Shown: positions 1 through 8,930, counted from the stretch's first letter. The stretch is 64,000 nucleotides of DNA from DATBGO01 sp963785765 (GCA_963785765.1 CAWAWM010000001.1:124001-188000), one strand, 5' to 3'. The notes: generated by a model not told the origin, from the letters alone. A program made the numbers and translations.

Positions 1-27
1 TCAGAGCCCAGCGCGGGTCGTTTCCCG

Positions 28-1500
28 CTAGCTGGCCCGCCCGGGCGCCGGCGGGACAGCCACGGCCGGCTCGCCCAGCGCGGGAAGCGTGATCACGAAG
101 CTGGTCAGGCCGGGACGGCTGGTGACCGTGACCTGCCCGCCATGGGCAGCCACCACGGCTTCCACGATGGCCAGCCCGAGACCGGTGCTGCCCGCCGACC
201 GGGACCGTGCGGTGTCGCCGCGTACGAAGCGCTCGAACAGCGCGGGCTGCAGGTCGGCGGGAATCCCTGGGCCATCGTCGGTCACCGACAGCTCGACGGT
301 GCCCGGTGGTCCCGGCGGCGCGCCGCGCGGCTCCGGTGCGGTGTCGCTGCGCAGCCGCAACGCGATGGTGACCGTGGTGCCGCGCGGAGTGTGCCTGGCC
401 GCGTTGCTCAGCAGGTTGGCCAGCACCTGGCGGAGCCGGTGCTCATCACCGCGCACGCTGACCGGCTCGTCAGGCAGCTCCAGGACCCACCGGTGGTGCG
501 CCGCGGCCACCCGGGCATCGCTGGCCGCGTCGATGGCCAGCCGGGTCAGGTCGACAGGCTCGCTGGCCAGCGGCAGGCCCGCGTCCAGCTGGGCGAGCAG
601 GAGCAGCTCGTCGACCAGGACGCTCATCCGCCCGGCCTCCGATTCAACCCGGCTCAGCGCGTGTGCGACTTCGTCGGGGACCGGGCCCGGGTTCCGCCGG
701 GCGAGCTCGGCGTAGCCGCGGATGGCCGCCAGCGGCGTGCGCAGCTCATGACTGGCATCCGCGGCGAATCTGCGCAGCCGCGCCTCGCTGGCCGCCCGGC
801 GGGCCAGGGCCCGCTCGACGTGACCGAGCATCCGGTTGAACGCGGTCCCGACCTGGCCGACTTCGGTACGCGGATCGGCGTCAGGAACGCGTTCGGGCAG
901 GACGACCTCGCCGCTGCTGAGCGGCAGCTGGGTGACCCTGGTGGCGGTGGCCGCCACCCGCCGCAGCGGGCGCAGCGACAGCCGGACCCAGCCGGTACCG
1001 ATCACGCCGGTCAGCAGCAGCGCAGCGGCGAACACCGCCGCCTCGGTCAGCTCGACCTGCCGCAGCGTCGAATTGACCGAGGCCAGCGGCAGCCCGCTGA
1101 CATACATGCTGCCGTTGTCGCCCGGCACCGCGACCAGCCGGTAGGGACCGAGATAGGACAGCTCGCGGGTCGTGGGGGTGCCGTCGGCCGGCATCGAGGT
1201 GAGCGCGGCAGTGTCAGCGGCCGACAGCCTGCATTCGCCGTCGGCCAGGTGCTGGTCCTGGACCTGGCCGTTGGTGACCTGGGCGCTGAAGGTCTGGGCC
1301 GCTTGCTGCTGCCCGCACTGGTCCGGGTTACCCGGCTGGCCGCCGCCGCCACCGTCGTCGCCGTCGTTGTCGTGCGGCGGGGGCCCGTTCAGGCAGCCGA
1401 CGTAGCGCTGGCTGGCCGCGGTGAGCTGGTGGTCGAGCTGCCCGAGCAGGAAGCTGTGCAGCGAGAGATAGCTGACGATGCCCACCACCGCGCAGGCCAT
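28..1500 (-). CDS. Two-component sensor histidine kinase, OmpR-partner type
   Basis: Membrane histidine kinase expected to phosphorylate the response regulator encoded just upstream. The protein has an N-terminal hydrophobic segment, an extracytoplasmic region rich in Gly/Asp with several Cys, a second membrane segment near residues 150-170, a HAMP linker, a HisKA box (ASHELRTPL, His near residue 251) and a HATPase domain with DDGPGIP and STGLGLAIVEA. The only in-frame start is ATG at 1500. However, the same frame upstream, back to a stop at 1603-1605, encodes RTLRGRLIAGLLALLA, which looks like the real start of the first membrane helix, with no ATG/GTG/TTG in frame. A small indel between 1500 and 1605 is therefore likely, and the true N-terminus may lie at the GTG or ATG overlapping the regulator's stop. 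Function is confident; the signal sensed is unknown. Confidence 0.9.
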   Translation of the reverse strand: MACAVVGIVSYLSLHSFLLGQLDHQLTAASQRYVGCLNGPPPHDNDGDDGGGGGQPGNPDQCGQQQAAQTFSAQVTNGQVQDQHLADGECRLSAADTAALTSMPADGTPTTRELSYLGPYRLVAVPGDNGSMYVSGLPLASVNSTLRQVELTEAAVFAAALLLTGVIGTGWVRLSLRPLRRVAATATRVTQLPLSSGEVVLPERVPDADPRTEVGQVGTAFNRMLGHVERALARRAASEARLRRFAADASHELRTPLAAIRGYAELARRNPGPVPDEVAHALSRVESEAGRMSVLVDELLLLAQLDAGLPLASEPVDLTRLAIDAASDARVAAAHHRWVLELPDEPVSVRGDEHRLRQVLANLLSNAARHTPRGTTVTIALRLRSDTAPEPRGAPPGPPGTVELSVTDDGPGIPADLQPALFERFVRGDTARSRSAGSTGLGLAIVEAVVAAHGGQVTVTSRPGLTSFVITLPALGEPAVAVPPAPGRAS

Positions 1501-1615
1501 CGCGAGCAGGGCCAGCAGCCCCGCGATGAGCCGGCCGCGCAGCGTCCGGCCGGCCAGCCAGCGGGCCGTGCGCCCTGGCTGGCGTGGCTCGCCGGCCGGG
1601 GCTCACCGCCGCTCA

Positions 1616-2374
1616 TCAGCCCGGCGGCTTGAGCACGTAGCCCACGCCGCGGACGGTGTGAATGAGCGGCTCCCGGTCGGCATCGATCTTCTTGCGCAGG
1701 TAGCTGATGTACAGCTCTACGACATGCGCCTGGCCGCCGAAGTCGTAGTTCCACACCCGGTCCAGGATCTGAGCCTTGGACAGCACCCGGCGCGGGTTGC
1801 GCATCAGGTAGCGCAGCAGCTCGAACTCGGTCGCGGTCAGGTCGATTTCGGCACCGCCCCGGCGTACCTCGCGCGCGTCCTCATCCATGGTCAGGTCGCC
1901 GACAACCAGTTCGGTGCCGCTGCGCGCCCGGGCGATGCCGGCCCGCCGCAGCAGGCCACGCAGCCTGGCCAGCACCTCTTCCAGGCTGAACGGCTTGGTG
2001 ACATAGTCATCCCCGCCCGCGGTGATCCCGGCGACCCGGTCCTCGACCGCGTCGCGAGCGGTCAGGAACAGCACGCAGACCTGCGGCAGCGTGGTCCGCA
2101 GCCGGCGGAGCACCTCCAGGCCGTCGAAGTCGGGCAGCATAATGTCGAGCACTACGGCATCCGGCTTGAAATCGCGGGCTACCCGCACGGCCCCGGCACC
2201 GTCACTCGCGGTCTGGATCTCCCAGCCTTCGTAACGCAGCACGCTGGCCAGCAGCTCGGCCAAGCTGGGCTCGTCATCGACGACCAGCACCCGGATCGGC
2301 GTGCCGTCCGGTCTGCGCAGCCCGTGCCGGTCGGTGTGGCCGCCCGGCTGCGGGGCCTCTGCTGGGCTCATCAT
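1616..2374 (-). CDS. OmpR/PhoB-family response regulator
   Basis: DNA-binding response regulator, partner of the downstream histidine kinase. The receiver domain starts after about 25 residues (VLVVDDEPSL), with the phospho-acceptor in VVLDIMLPD (Asp near residue 77) and the conserved Lys in DDYVTKPF. The C-terminal winged helix carries ATEFELLRYLM and VHTVRGVGYVL-like wing residues (IHTVRGVGYVLKPPG). Two ATG codons in tandem begin the frame, preceded by a modest GGAAGA. Only 33 bp separate it from the ferredoxin stop, so it could be read through from the electron-transfer operon. An AT-rich CATAATAAAA stretch in the gap could also serve as its own promoter. Family assignment is firm; the regulon is inferred to include the adjacent redox operon. 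Confidence 0.93.
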   Translation of the reverse strand: MMSPAEAPQPGGHTDRHGLRRPDGTPIRVLVVDDEPSLAELLASVLRYEGWEIQTASDGAGAVRVARDFKPDAVVLDIMLPDFDGLEVLRRLRTTLPQVCVLFLTARDAVEDRVAGITAGGDDYVTKPFSLEEVLARLRGLLRRAGIARARSGTELVVGDLTMDEDAREVRRGGAEIDLTATEFELLRYLMRNPRRVLSKAQILDRVWNYDFGGQAHVVELYISYLRKKIDADREPLIHTVRGVGYVLKPPG

Positions 2375-2407
2375 TCTTCCAGGATGTCGCGGCTAGTTAC
2401 GCTTTTA

Positions 2408-2623
2408 TTATGCGCTGTCTCTGAGTTTCCTCTGAAGCAGCAGGGCCAGCGCCGGACAGGCGGTGACGGCGCGCCTGGCCTGCCGGTGCAGGCCGGCGGG
2501 CACCGGCTGGCGGTCAACGACCGGGTATCCCCACTCATCTAGCGCGATCAGCTCGGGCAGCAGCTCGGCGCACAGGCCGTGGCCGCTGCAGGCGACCGGG
2601 TCGACCATCAGCTGCTGGCTCAT
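2408..2623 (-). CDS. Small ferredoxin, single Fe-S cluster
   Basis: Ferredoxin of about 71 residues, a soluble one-electron carrier. The start ATG at 2623 is preceded by a strong GGAGGTGAGG ribosome site lying at the end of the upstream gene. Visible features are an early DPVACSGHGLCAELLPE segment and a late TACPALAL Cys, the C-x5-C ... C-P pattern of actinobacterial single-cluster (3Fe-4S or 4Fe-4S) ferredoxins of the kind that serve P450s and oxidoreductases. It is the last gene of the operon with the NuoF-like protein (7-bp gap), so it probably exchanges electrons with that flavoprotein. Cluster type cannot be settled from sequence. Confidence 0.85.
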   Translation of the reverse strand: MSQQLMVDPVACSGHGLCAELLPELIALDEWGYPVVDRQPVPAGLHRQARRAVTACPALALLLQRKLRDSA

Positions 2624-2630
2624 CGCCGCC

Positions 2631-4031
2631 TCACCTCCAGTCCGACTCGTCGACGGGAGTGCCGCTGGGTAGCGGCAGGAACGGCGCGCGGCTGGTCGCA
2701 GTGCAGCGGCCAAGCTCGTGCGCGGTGATCTCGTCCCGGAACACCGTCAGCGCGCTACCTACGAACCTGACCGTGCCGTCGGGGTGATGGCAGGCGCCGC
2801 GTCCGGTGACCAGCCCGGCCCAGCGTTCCAGGTCGGCTCTGGTCTGCGGGCTGGTCCGCTGGCCGGGCCGCCCGGCCAGGTCGGCCAGGGCACCGGCGAT
2901 GCGCGGCAGGCCGTTGAAGCACGGGCCGCACTGGCCGGCCGATTCGAGGGCCAGGTACCTGGCCACCCGCGCGGTCTCGGCCAGTCCGCACGACTTTGCG
3001 GGCAGCGCGATCAGCACCCCGGCACCGACGAACGCGCCGATCGGCTTCAGCGCCGCGTTGGTCAGCGGCAGCTGGGCGGCGTCGGCCGGCCGCAGCCAGG
3101 CGCCGTGGTAGCCACCGCACAAGACGGCCTGTACGCCGGCGCCGAGCGCGAGCACGCCTGCCAGCGGCTGGCCGATGGCTAGTTCGAGCACGCCGGAGCG
3201 ACCATCGGCCTGCAGGACGCTGCACAGCATGCTGCCCGGCTCGGCCGTGGTGCCCAGGCCGCGGAACCAGGCCGCACCGTAGCGGCCGATCAGGGCCAGG
3301 TGCGCCAGCGTCTCGACGTTCTGCACCAGCGTGGGCCGCCCGGCCACGCCGCGCTCGAAAACCCGGGGCTGCTTGAAGGTCGGCCTGGCCAGGCCCCCGT
3401 TGATGTTGCTGGCCAGTGCCGACTCTTCGCCAGCGAGGAACCTCGGCGGCGCCTCGACCAGCTCGACGCCGACGCGGTCGAGGCGCGCGGCGGCCCGCTC
3501 GGCTAGTGCGGCGGTGAGCCGCTCGTGCAGCCCCTGGTGGCGGTGGAGATATAGCAAGGCGCGGTCGGCGCCGACCGCCTCGGCGGCCAGCTGCAGGCCG
3601 TCGAGGACCAGGTGCGGCGAGTTCCACAGCAGCGTCTTGTCCTTGTTGCTGGCTGGCTCGCCCTCCGCGCCGTTAGCGACCACGATGGACCGCCGCCGCT
3701 GGCTGGCCACGGCGGTCAGCTTGCGGTGCACGGGGAAAGCGGCACCGCCCCGGCCGGTGAGGCCGGCCGCCTCGACGCTGGCGATCAGCAGCCGCGGGCC
3801 ACCGCGGTAGGGGAGGCCGCCGAACCTGCCCAAGTGCGCCGCCAGGGTCGGTGGGGTGCCAGGCTCGGGGGGTAGCAGCCGGGGCAGCCGGTCCTGGGCC
3901 TGGAATTCCGGCCGGGACGGCGTCGGATGCGATCCGGCCTGGTTCGATGCGGTCCAGTCCGGTCCCGCCGGGTGGCGGCCGGCCGGGCCTGGCCTGGCCG
4001 AGCGCGGCGGCAGGGTGATGTTGGCGGTCAT
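2631..4031 (-). CDS. NuoF-like NADH-binding / Fe-S flavoprotein
   Basis: About 466 residues, related to the 51-kDa NADH dehydrogenase subunit (NuoF/HoxF). After a Pro-rich N-terminal tail of about 50 residues come GLTGRGGAAFPVHRKL and VVANGAEGEPASNKDK, the FMN/NAD-binding loop signature. A SLBB-like middle follows, then a C-terminal Fe-S domain with QCGPCFNGLPR and GRGACHHPDG cysteines. Start ATG 4029-4031 overlaps the stop of the upstream ferric-reductase-like gene (ATGA), so the two are translationally coupled. The likely role is to pass electrons from NAD(P)H to the neighbouring ferredoxin and/or membrane haem protein. Known homologues sit in complex I or hydrogenases, but no other complex I gene is present here, so it is a stand-alone oxidoreductase. 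Confidence 0.85.
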   Translation of the reverse strand: MTANITLPPRSARPGPAGRHPAGPDWTASNQAGSHPTPSRPEFQAQDRLPRLLPPEPGTPPTLAAHLGRFGGLPYRGGPRLLIASVEAAGLTGRGGAAFPVHRKLTAVASQRRRSIVVANGAEGEPASNKDKTLLWNSPHLVLDGLQLAAEAVGADRALLYLHRHQGLHERLTAALAERAAARLDRVGVELVEAPPRFLAGEESALASNINGGLARPTFKQPRVFERGVAGRPTLVQNVETLAHLALIGRYGAAWFRGLGTTAEPGSMLCSVLQADGRSGVLELAIGQPLAGVLALGAGVQAVLCGGYHGAWLRPADAAQLPLTNAALKPIGAFVGAGVLIALPAKSCGLAETARVARYLALESAGQCGPCFNGLPRIAGALADLAGRPGQRTSPQTRADLERWAGLVTGRGACHHPDGTVRFVGSALTVFRDEITAHELGRCTATSRAPFLPLPSGTPVDESDWR

Positions 4032-4642
4032 GACCTTCCGGCCTTCGTCAGAGATTGCTGGGAATCGTCCAGGGTGCTGGCTGCGCGCTCGAAGCGGGGC
4101 CGCGCCGCGGCCGACCGCCAGATCCGCCACCCGACCGCGGCGATGACGGCCAGCGCGCAGCCGATGGCCAGCGTCCGCAAGCCCCCGCTCTGCAGGTCGG
4201 TGCTGCTGCCGATGCTGTGCGCGAAGGCCACCGGCCAGGCGGCGTAGGCGAGCCAGTGCAGGCTGCGCCAGGTCCGGCGGCCGATCCGGGCCCGGGCCAG
4301 GCTGGTGACGATCAGCACGATGATCAGGTCCAGCGAGACCGCACCCAGACCAAGCCAGAACGGCTGATAACCGGACGTAAACGGGATGACTGCGGCGGTG
4401 ATGCGGATCGTCACGTATGGGTCGGCGATCGCCGTGATGACGTGTATCGCGACGAAGAGCACCGCCAGCAGTGAGACGCTCCGGTGCAAGCTGACCGCGC
4501 CGAACCTGGGCAGGCCAGGTAGCCGGCCCTGCCGGTTCACCACCAGGCCCAGGATCATGACCGCCGACAGCAGCAGCAGCGAGACGACGCCGGTGGCGCG
4601 GCTCGCGTACCACAGTGCCGTGGTCGAGGTGATGCCGTTCAT
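4028..4642 (-). CDS. Ferric-reductase-like transmembrane haem protein
   Basis: About 204 residues with five to six hydrophobic helices and the paired histidines of ferric reductase-like transmembrane domains: SLHRSV and AIHVIT in the middle helices, SLHWLAY and FAHSIG later. These are candidate ligands for two b-type haems. There is no FAD/NAD C-terminal domain, so electrons must come from a separate partner, plausibly the NuoF-like protein or the ferredoxin encoded next. Start and stop overlap both neighbours by ATGA, giving strict co-translation with apbE and the NuoF-like gene. The external acceptor is unknown. Confidence 0.85.
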   Translation of the reverse strand: MNGITSTTALWYASRATGVVSLLLLSAVMILGLVVNRQGRLPGLPRFGAVSLHRSVSLLAVLFVAIHVITAIADPYVTIRITAAVIPFTSGYQPFWLGLGAVSLDLIIVLIVTSLARARIGRRTWRSLHWLAYAAWPVAFAHSIGSSTDLQSGGLRTLAIGCALAVIAAVGWRIWRSAAARPRFERAASTLDDSQQSLTKAGRS

Positions 4643-5646
4643 GTCAGGTCCGCCCGTCTGGGATGGTGGCCCTGGTCTCCTGACGGCGGGTCGGCCGGCC
4701 AGCCGGCCACCGTGGTAGTGGCGCCGTCGGCGCTGACCAGCCGGGCCGGGAGGCGCTGGGCAGTCAGCCAGCCGATGGCGTCCCGGCCCTGGATGATCGC
4801 CGCCGTGCTGGCGGTGTTGGCCTCGACGCAGCTGAGCGCCGCTACCGAGACGGTGCGCCAGACCGGCGCAGCGGGCAGCCCGGTGCGCGGATCCAGGATG
4901 TGGTGGATGACGTCTCCGCCCCGCCGCCAGCGGCGGGCCGCCGTGCTCGAGGTGGCCAGGCCGCCGGCCCGGATGCTCACCACCGTGGCCGGCCCGGCGG
5001 GCGGGTCCTCGGGCCGCCCGGTGACGTCCTGAACCCGGATCCGCCAGCCGTCCGGTGGTGGCGGGCCCGCCACCGCGATGTCGCCGCCCATGCCGACCAG
5101 CACGCCGCAGCCCAGCCGCTCGGCCAGCCAGGCCGACCGGTCCGCGGCCCAGGCCTTGGCGGTGGCGCCCAGGTCAAGCTGCGTGTCGGCCGGCAGGCCG
5201 ACCGTCCCGGCGCGGGCGTCGAGGCGGACGCGGTGCCACCCGGGCACCTGCCGCACGGTCAGCCGCAGTGGCGGCCCGTCCTGGCGCACGAGTGCGAAGT
5301 CACGGTCGTAACCGACCGCGGCCATCGCGGCGCCGACGGTCGGGTCGACGGTCCCGCGGGTCTGCCGGGCGGCCCGCAGCGCGACCGCGATGGCCTCGGC
5401 CAGCAGCGGGCTGATCGGCACGCCGTCGGCCCGGCCGGGCGCGGCCGTGTTCACCGCGACCAGCTCTGAGTCGTCCCGGAATCTGCTGCACGTCAGGTCG
5501 ACCTCGGTGAGGTCAGCCCGGAGCAGCTGACATCCGTGCGCCAGCTGGTCCGGGTCGGTGACGACCAGCCTGACCTGGGTGCCAAGAGCCTGCCAGTCGG
5601 CGTGTGCTTCCAGCCCGCCGGCGCGGACGGCGCTGGCCGCCATCAC
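4639..5646 (-). CDS. apbE: FAD:protein FMN transferase (ApbE)
   Basis: ApbE transfers FMN from FAD to Thr/Ser of target proteins, generally outside the membrane. Family features seen are SRFRDDSELVAVN near the N-terminus, VDPTVGAAM, DLGATAKAWAAD, GMGGDIAVAG and the metal/FAD-binding HHILDPRTGLPA near the C-terminus. There is no obvious lipobox or signal peptide, so it may be cytoplasmic or exported as part of a membrane complex. GTG at 5646 overlaps the stop of the Ser-rich anchor gene; an ATG follows immediately and could also be used. A usual genomic partner would be an FMN-binding-domain protein. None is present, which makes the Ser/Thr/Gly-rich neighbour the only local candidate substrate. 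Confidence 0.92.
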   Translation of the reverse strand: MMAASAVRAGGLEAHADWQALGTQVRLVVTDPDQLAHGCQLLRADLTEVDLTCSRFRDDSELVAVNTAAPGRADGVPISPLLAEAIAVALRAARQTRGTVDPTVGAAMAAVGYDRDFALVRQDGPPLRLTVRQVPGWHRVRLDARAGTVGLPADTQLDLGATAKAWAADRSAWLAERLGCGVLVGMGGDIAVAGPPPPDGWRIRVQDVTGRPEDPPAGPATVVSIRAGGLATSSTAARRWRRGGDVIHHILDPRTGLPAAPVWRTVSVAALSCVEANTASTAAIIQGRDAIGWLTAQRLPARLVSADGATTTVAGWPADPPSGDQGHHPRRADLT

Positions 5647-6002
5647 GAGCCGCCCGACGTGGCATTGCTAGCGCCTGAACTCGAGGACGGGGCGGTAGCC
5701 GACGAGCCGCCCGAGGTGGAGCCCGAGCTGCTCGTGGAACCTGAGCTGGTGCCAGAGCCCGAACCGGTCGTCGCGGACTCCCCGGAGCTGGCCGCGCCTG
5801 ACGAGGAGCTGTGGGCAGACGAGGTCCCGCCGGTGCTGGCCATCGAGTGCGTCCCGCCAGGGAGCTCGAATGCGACGACCCCGCCTGCCGTTACGCCCGC
5901 CAGGCCGATCGCGACCGTGACGGCACGCAGCCGCGACCTGGCCCGGTCACGGTCGGCCACCGCTCGGGCGACATCTCGCTGTCGGCTGGTCATCGAAGGC
6001 AC
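5643..6002 (-). CDS. Membrane-anchored Ser/Gly/Thr-rich small protein
   Basis: About 119 residues. There is a basic N-terminal stretch (RDVARAVADRDRARSRLR), one membrane segment (VTVAIGLAGVTAGGVVAF), then a tail of about 75 residues made almost wholly of Ser, Gly, Thr and Ala. It is the first gene of the operon with apbE, the haem membrane protein, the NuoF-like protein and ferredoxin. In many actinobacterial versions of this locus that position holds an FMN-binding-domain protein. Here that domain is absent, but short SGAS/SGAA-type strings occur in the tail and resemble part of the ApbE target motif. Function is not established; a flavinylated or glycosylated surface anchor is possible. Confidence 0.7.
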   Translation of the reverse strand: MPSMTSRQRDVARAVADRDRARSRLRAVTVAIGLAGVTAGGVVAFELPGGTHSMASTGGTSSAHSSSSGAASSGESATTGSGSGTSSGSTSSSGSTSGGSSATAPSSSSGASNATSGGS

Positions 6003-6103
6003 CTCTCACTCGTCGTTGAGAAAGAGACTGCCTGCTGCTGCTCCGCCCTCGCTCTGGGCTACCTATGCGTCAGCTATGAGCGGGCCAGCCCCGCGGCCGG
6101 CCG

Positions 6104-6934
6104 CTAGAGCTCGACGCTGCCGTCGACGAAGCTGACCGTCGCGCCGCCGATCCAGATCTGGCCGGACGGATCACGCGACACGTGCACGCGGCCCAGCCGC
6201 CCCAGCGCCGTGCCCTGACTGGCCACATAAGGCTCGGTCACCCGGCCGGTGCGCAGCAGCCAGCTGGCCAGGGCCGCATTCAGGCTGCCCGTGACCGGAT
6301 CCTCAGCGGTGCTGCCGTCCTTGGGCATGAACGCCCGGACCTCAATGGCCTGCGGCGAACCGGGCGGATAACAGCCTACGACGCCGAGGTCGACATCGAC
6401 CGTCCCCGGGCGCAGCGCGAGCACCACCGCCGCGCTGGGCAGCAGGACCGCCAGCCACTCCGGGCCGTTGACGGCCCATTCAGCGGCCAGGATCTCGGCG
6501 CGATCGATCCGCAGGGCCGCGGCGGCCCGTGCCACCAGGGGCTCATCGACCGGGCCTGACCGCAGCAGCGGCGGTGCCGCGAACGCGAGCCCGTCGGCCG
6601 TGCGCCGCAACGCCACCAGGCCCGCCGGGCATTGCTGCACGATCACGTCGGCCTGGTGGGGCGTGCCGCCCGCCTGCAGCCAGGCATGGCAGGTACCGAG
6701 GGTCGGGTGGCCAGCGAACGGCAGTTCCGTGCTCGGCGTGAAGATCCGCACCTGGTAATCGGCGCCCGGCTCGCTGGGTGGTAGCACGAACGTGGTCTCA
6801 GAGAGATTCATCCAGTTGGCGAACTGCAGCATGGCGTCGGTGCCCAGGCCGCCGCCGTCGAGAACGACAGCCACCGGATTGCCGCGATAGGGCACCGGCG
6901 AGAAGACATCCACCTGACTGAAGGCACGCCGCAT
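6104..6934 (-). CDS. PhzF-family isomerase-like protein
   Basis: About 276 residues. The N-terminal VDVFSPVPYRGNPVAVV, then MNLSETTFVLPP with the conserved catalytic Glu, RIFTPSTELPFAGHPTLG, and the C-terminal EDPVTGSLNAALASWL are hallmarks of the diaminopimelate-epimerase-like PhzF fold. Characterised PhzF isomerises a phenazine precursor, but no phenazine genes are nearby, so the substrate here is unknown. ATG at 6934 is chosen because the family begins just before VDVF; an upstream extension to 7057 looks non-coding. It has its own transcription unit, divergent from the hydrolase at 7099. Confidence 0.88.
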   Translation of the reverse strand: MRRAFSQVDVFSPVPYRGNPVAVVLDGGGLGTDAMLQFANWMNLSETTFVLPPSEPGADYQVRIFTPSTELPFAGHPTLGTCHAWLQAGGTPHQADVIVQQCPAGLVALRRTADGLAFAAPPLLRSGPVDEPLVARAAAALRIDRAEILAAEWAVNGPEWLAVLLPSAAVVLALRPGTVDVDLGVVGCYPPGSPQAIEVRAFMPKDGSTAEDPVTGSLNAALASWLLRTGRVTEPYVASQGTALGRLGRVHVSRDPSGQIWIGGATVSFVDGSVEL

Positions 6935-7098
6935 GCACCAGAGTTTGCCAGAACCTACGCTCCGGTCGGCGGTCCGCCTGCGGGGGTTAGGGCCCGCCAC
7001 CTCCGGCCGCGCAGGCCGCCACCGCCCGGCCGCCGACGGCTCCGAAACTGTCAGCACCGTCCCCTAGCCTGATCAGGAACTCCCTGAAGCGCGCCCCG

Positions 7099-7841
7099 GT
7101 GCCCGCACCCCGGTTCCGACTGGAAAGGCCCGCAGCCATCGCGACGTTCGTGCTGATTCATGGCGCCGGTGACGCCGGCTGGTACTGGCACCTGACCGAG
7201 GCGGAGCTGCGGGCCCGGGGGCACCATACGATCGCGCCGGACCTGCCGTGCGACAACGACACGGCGAGCCTGGATGATTACGCGGGCACCGTGGCCGACG
7301 CGGCCGACGGCCGCCCGGATCTGGTGATCGTGGGACAGTCCTACGGCGCGTTCACCGCCACCTTGGCGGCCAGCCAGCTCCCGGCCCAGCTGCTCGTGCT
7401 GCTCGCCGGGATGATCCCGATCCCCGGAGAGAGCCCGGGCCAGTGGTGGAGCAACACCGGCTACCGGCAGGCCGCCGAGGAGCAGGCCAGGCTGGACGGC
7501 GGCAAGACCGGCCATGACGACCCGCTCGTCAGCTTCTACAACGGAATACCGCGTCCGCTGGCCAAGGAGGCTCTGCGTCGGGCGGGCGCGGGGAATCCTC
7601 GGCGGTCTGGGACACGCCCTGGCCGCTGGATGCGTGGCCGGATGTGCCCACCAAGTTCATCCTCTGCCAGGACGACCAGTTCTTCCCCGCCGCCTTCATG
7701 CGGCGGCTGGCACAAGAGCGCCTGGGCGCCGTCCCGGACGAGGTACCCGGCTGTCACTGCGCCGCACTCAGCCACCCCGGGGAACTAAGCGATCTTCTCG
7801 TGAGCTACCTCGACCGACCGGCGTCCGCCGGCGGCCCATGA
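7099..7841 (+). CDS. Alpha/beta hydrolase (apparent frameshift)
   Basis: Small esterase-type alpha/beta hydrolase: FVLIHGAGDAGWYWH near the N-terminus (oxyanion region), VIVGQSYGAF with nucleophile Ser in G-Q-S-Y-G, and the C-terminal FILCQDDQFFP (acid) and GCHCAALSHP (His). The first 160 or so codons and the last 65 lie in different frames. The switch falls at a GGGG run at 7590-7593; adding one G joins AGAGE to SSAVWDTPWPLDAWPD in one continuous protein of about 247 residues. Either a sequencing indel or a recent inactivation explains this. GTG 7099 is taken as the start, though the family usually begins closer to the FVLIHGAG strand. Substrate unknown. Confidence 0.75.
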
Positions 7842-8096
7842 CCGCTGCACGACACGCCACCCTCCTACCAGCGACCCAACTGGAAGCTTCAGGTGCCAGC
7901 CAGGAAGTCAATTACCTCGCTGCCCATACTTCCGGGGTTACGAGATCGGCAGGCCAGCCGGACGGCGTGTTTCCCCTACGTCGCTCTGACTACGGTGCCA
8001 GACTTTCTGTGACGCTCTGTGCTCGGCACTCGCTGTGGGTGCCCGCATGCGCAACGGCTAGGGCGTCGGAATGACCCGGCCGGCGACAGGGGAGTG

Positions 8097-8840
8097 ATGG
8101 GCGTCATCGCGGAGCGCGTTGGTGCTGCTGGCGAATACGAGGAGGTCGAGATCCCTGGGATGCCTGACACCGTCGGCGGCCCGGCTGGGACCGTGCTCAG
8201 GCGCCCGTCGCCGCGGCCGAGTAGGCGTGCGGTCCTGCACGTGCATAGTTCGGGCGACTCCGGCGTGCCCGAGGATTTGGCGCGCTGGTACACCGAGCGG
8301 GGATTTCACTTCTATGTCACCAGCCTGACCGCGCCGGGCCGCGGGCGATGGTGGGCCCGCCTTAGGCGCCGCGCCGTCCTGCGGGCTAGGTTCGGCAGGC
8401 TCGATGCTGCCTGCAGGCACCTGCGGGAATCGGATGGCATCGACTCGGTGGTGATCAGCGCGGGCTCGGCGGATGCGCTCTCGGTCGCGCTATGGTGCGA
8501 CGCGCGGCGCGACGCGGAGCCAGTGGGAGCCGTGGTCCTGTCCAGTCCGGTGTTCGGCCGCAGGCTGCAACGTGGCCTGCGGATCGGCTGCCCGGTGCTG
8601 GTGATGTGCCCGGCGAACGGACCGGATACGCCGCGCGCGACGCGCAGGCGCGGCCGGTTCCGGCGGTCTCCCGCAGCAGAGCCGAAGGCGCTTGGCCCGC
8701 ACGTGACCTGGTTGTGGTTGCCAGGCGGGCTGGACAGCCCCGAGCAGGCCTTAGACGCCGACCGCAGGCTGCTGTTCGATGAGATGGGCCGCTGGCTTGG
8801 CACCTACATGTATGGACAGGTCCGCGATCAGCTCCTGTGA
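8097..8840 (+). CDS. Putative alpha/beta-hydrolase-fold protein of unknown function
   Basis: About 247 residues. ATG 8097 follows a GGGGAG ribosome site. It has a strand/loop AVLHVHSSGDSG, then HFYVTSLTAPG, and a possible nucleophile elbow VVISAGSADAL. These suggest an alpha/beta-hydrolase fold, but a classical G-x-S-x-G motif and a convincing C-terminal catalytic His are not evident, so it may lack hydrolase activity. The middle is Arg-rich (GRGRWWARLRRRAVL). No operon partner. Treated as hypothetical with a fold-level guess only. Confidence 0.6.
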   Translation: MGVIAERVGAAGEYEEVEIPGMPDTVGGPAGTVLRRPSPRPSRRAVLHVHSSGDSGVPEDLARWYTERGFHFYVTSLTAPGRGRWWARLRRRAVLRARFGRLDAACRHLRESDGIDSVVISAGSADALSVALWCDARRDAEPVGAVVLSSPVFGRRLQRGLRIGCPVLVMCPANGPDTPRATRRRGRFRRSPAAEPKALGPHVTWLWLPGGLDSPEQALDADRRLLFDEMGRWLGTYMYGQVRDQLL

Positions 8841-8930
8841 TCCGGCGTTAGGGCGTGTCTCGTAAATCATGTAAGGCTCGAGTGGCCAGATTCTGCACCT
8901 GCCCGGCCAGGAGATCTGCCGGGCATGCGC

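Noticed and set aside
142..1632. Long plus-strand open frame opposite the histidine kinase
   Set aside because: Gln/Arg/Gly-rich translation without motifs; the antisense gene is a well-defined kinase.
7842..8096. Additional gene between the two hydrolase-like genes
   Set aside because: Open frames here run on from neighbouring frames and show no conserved motif.
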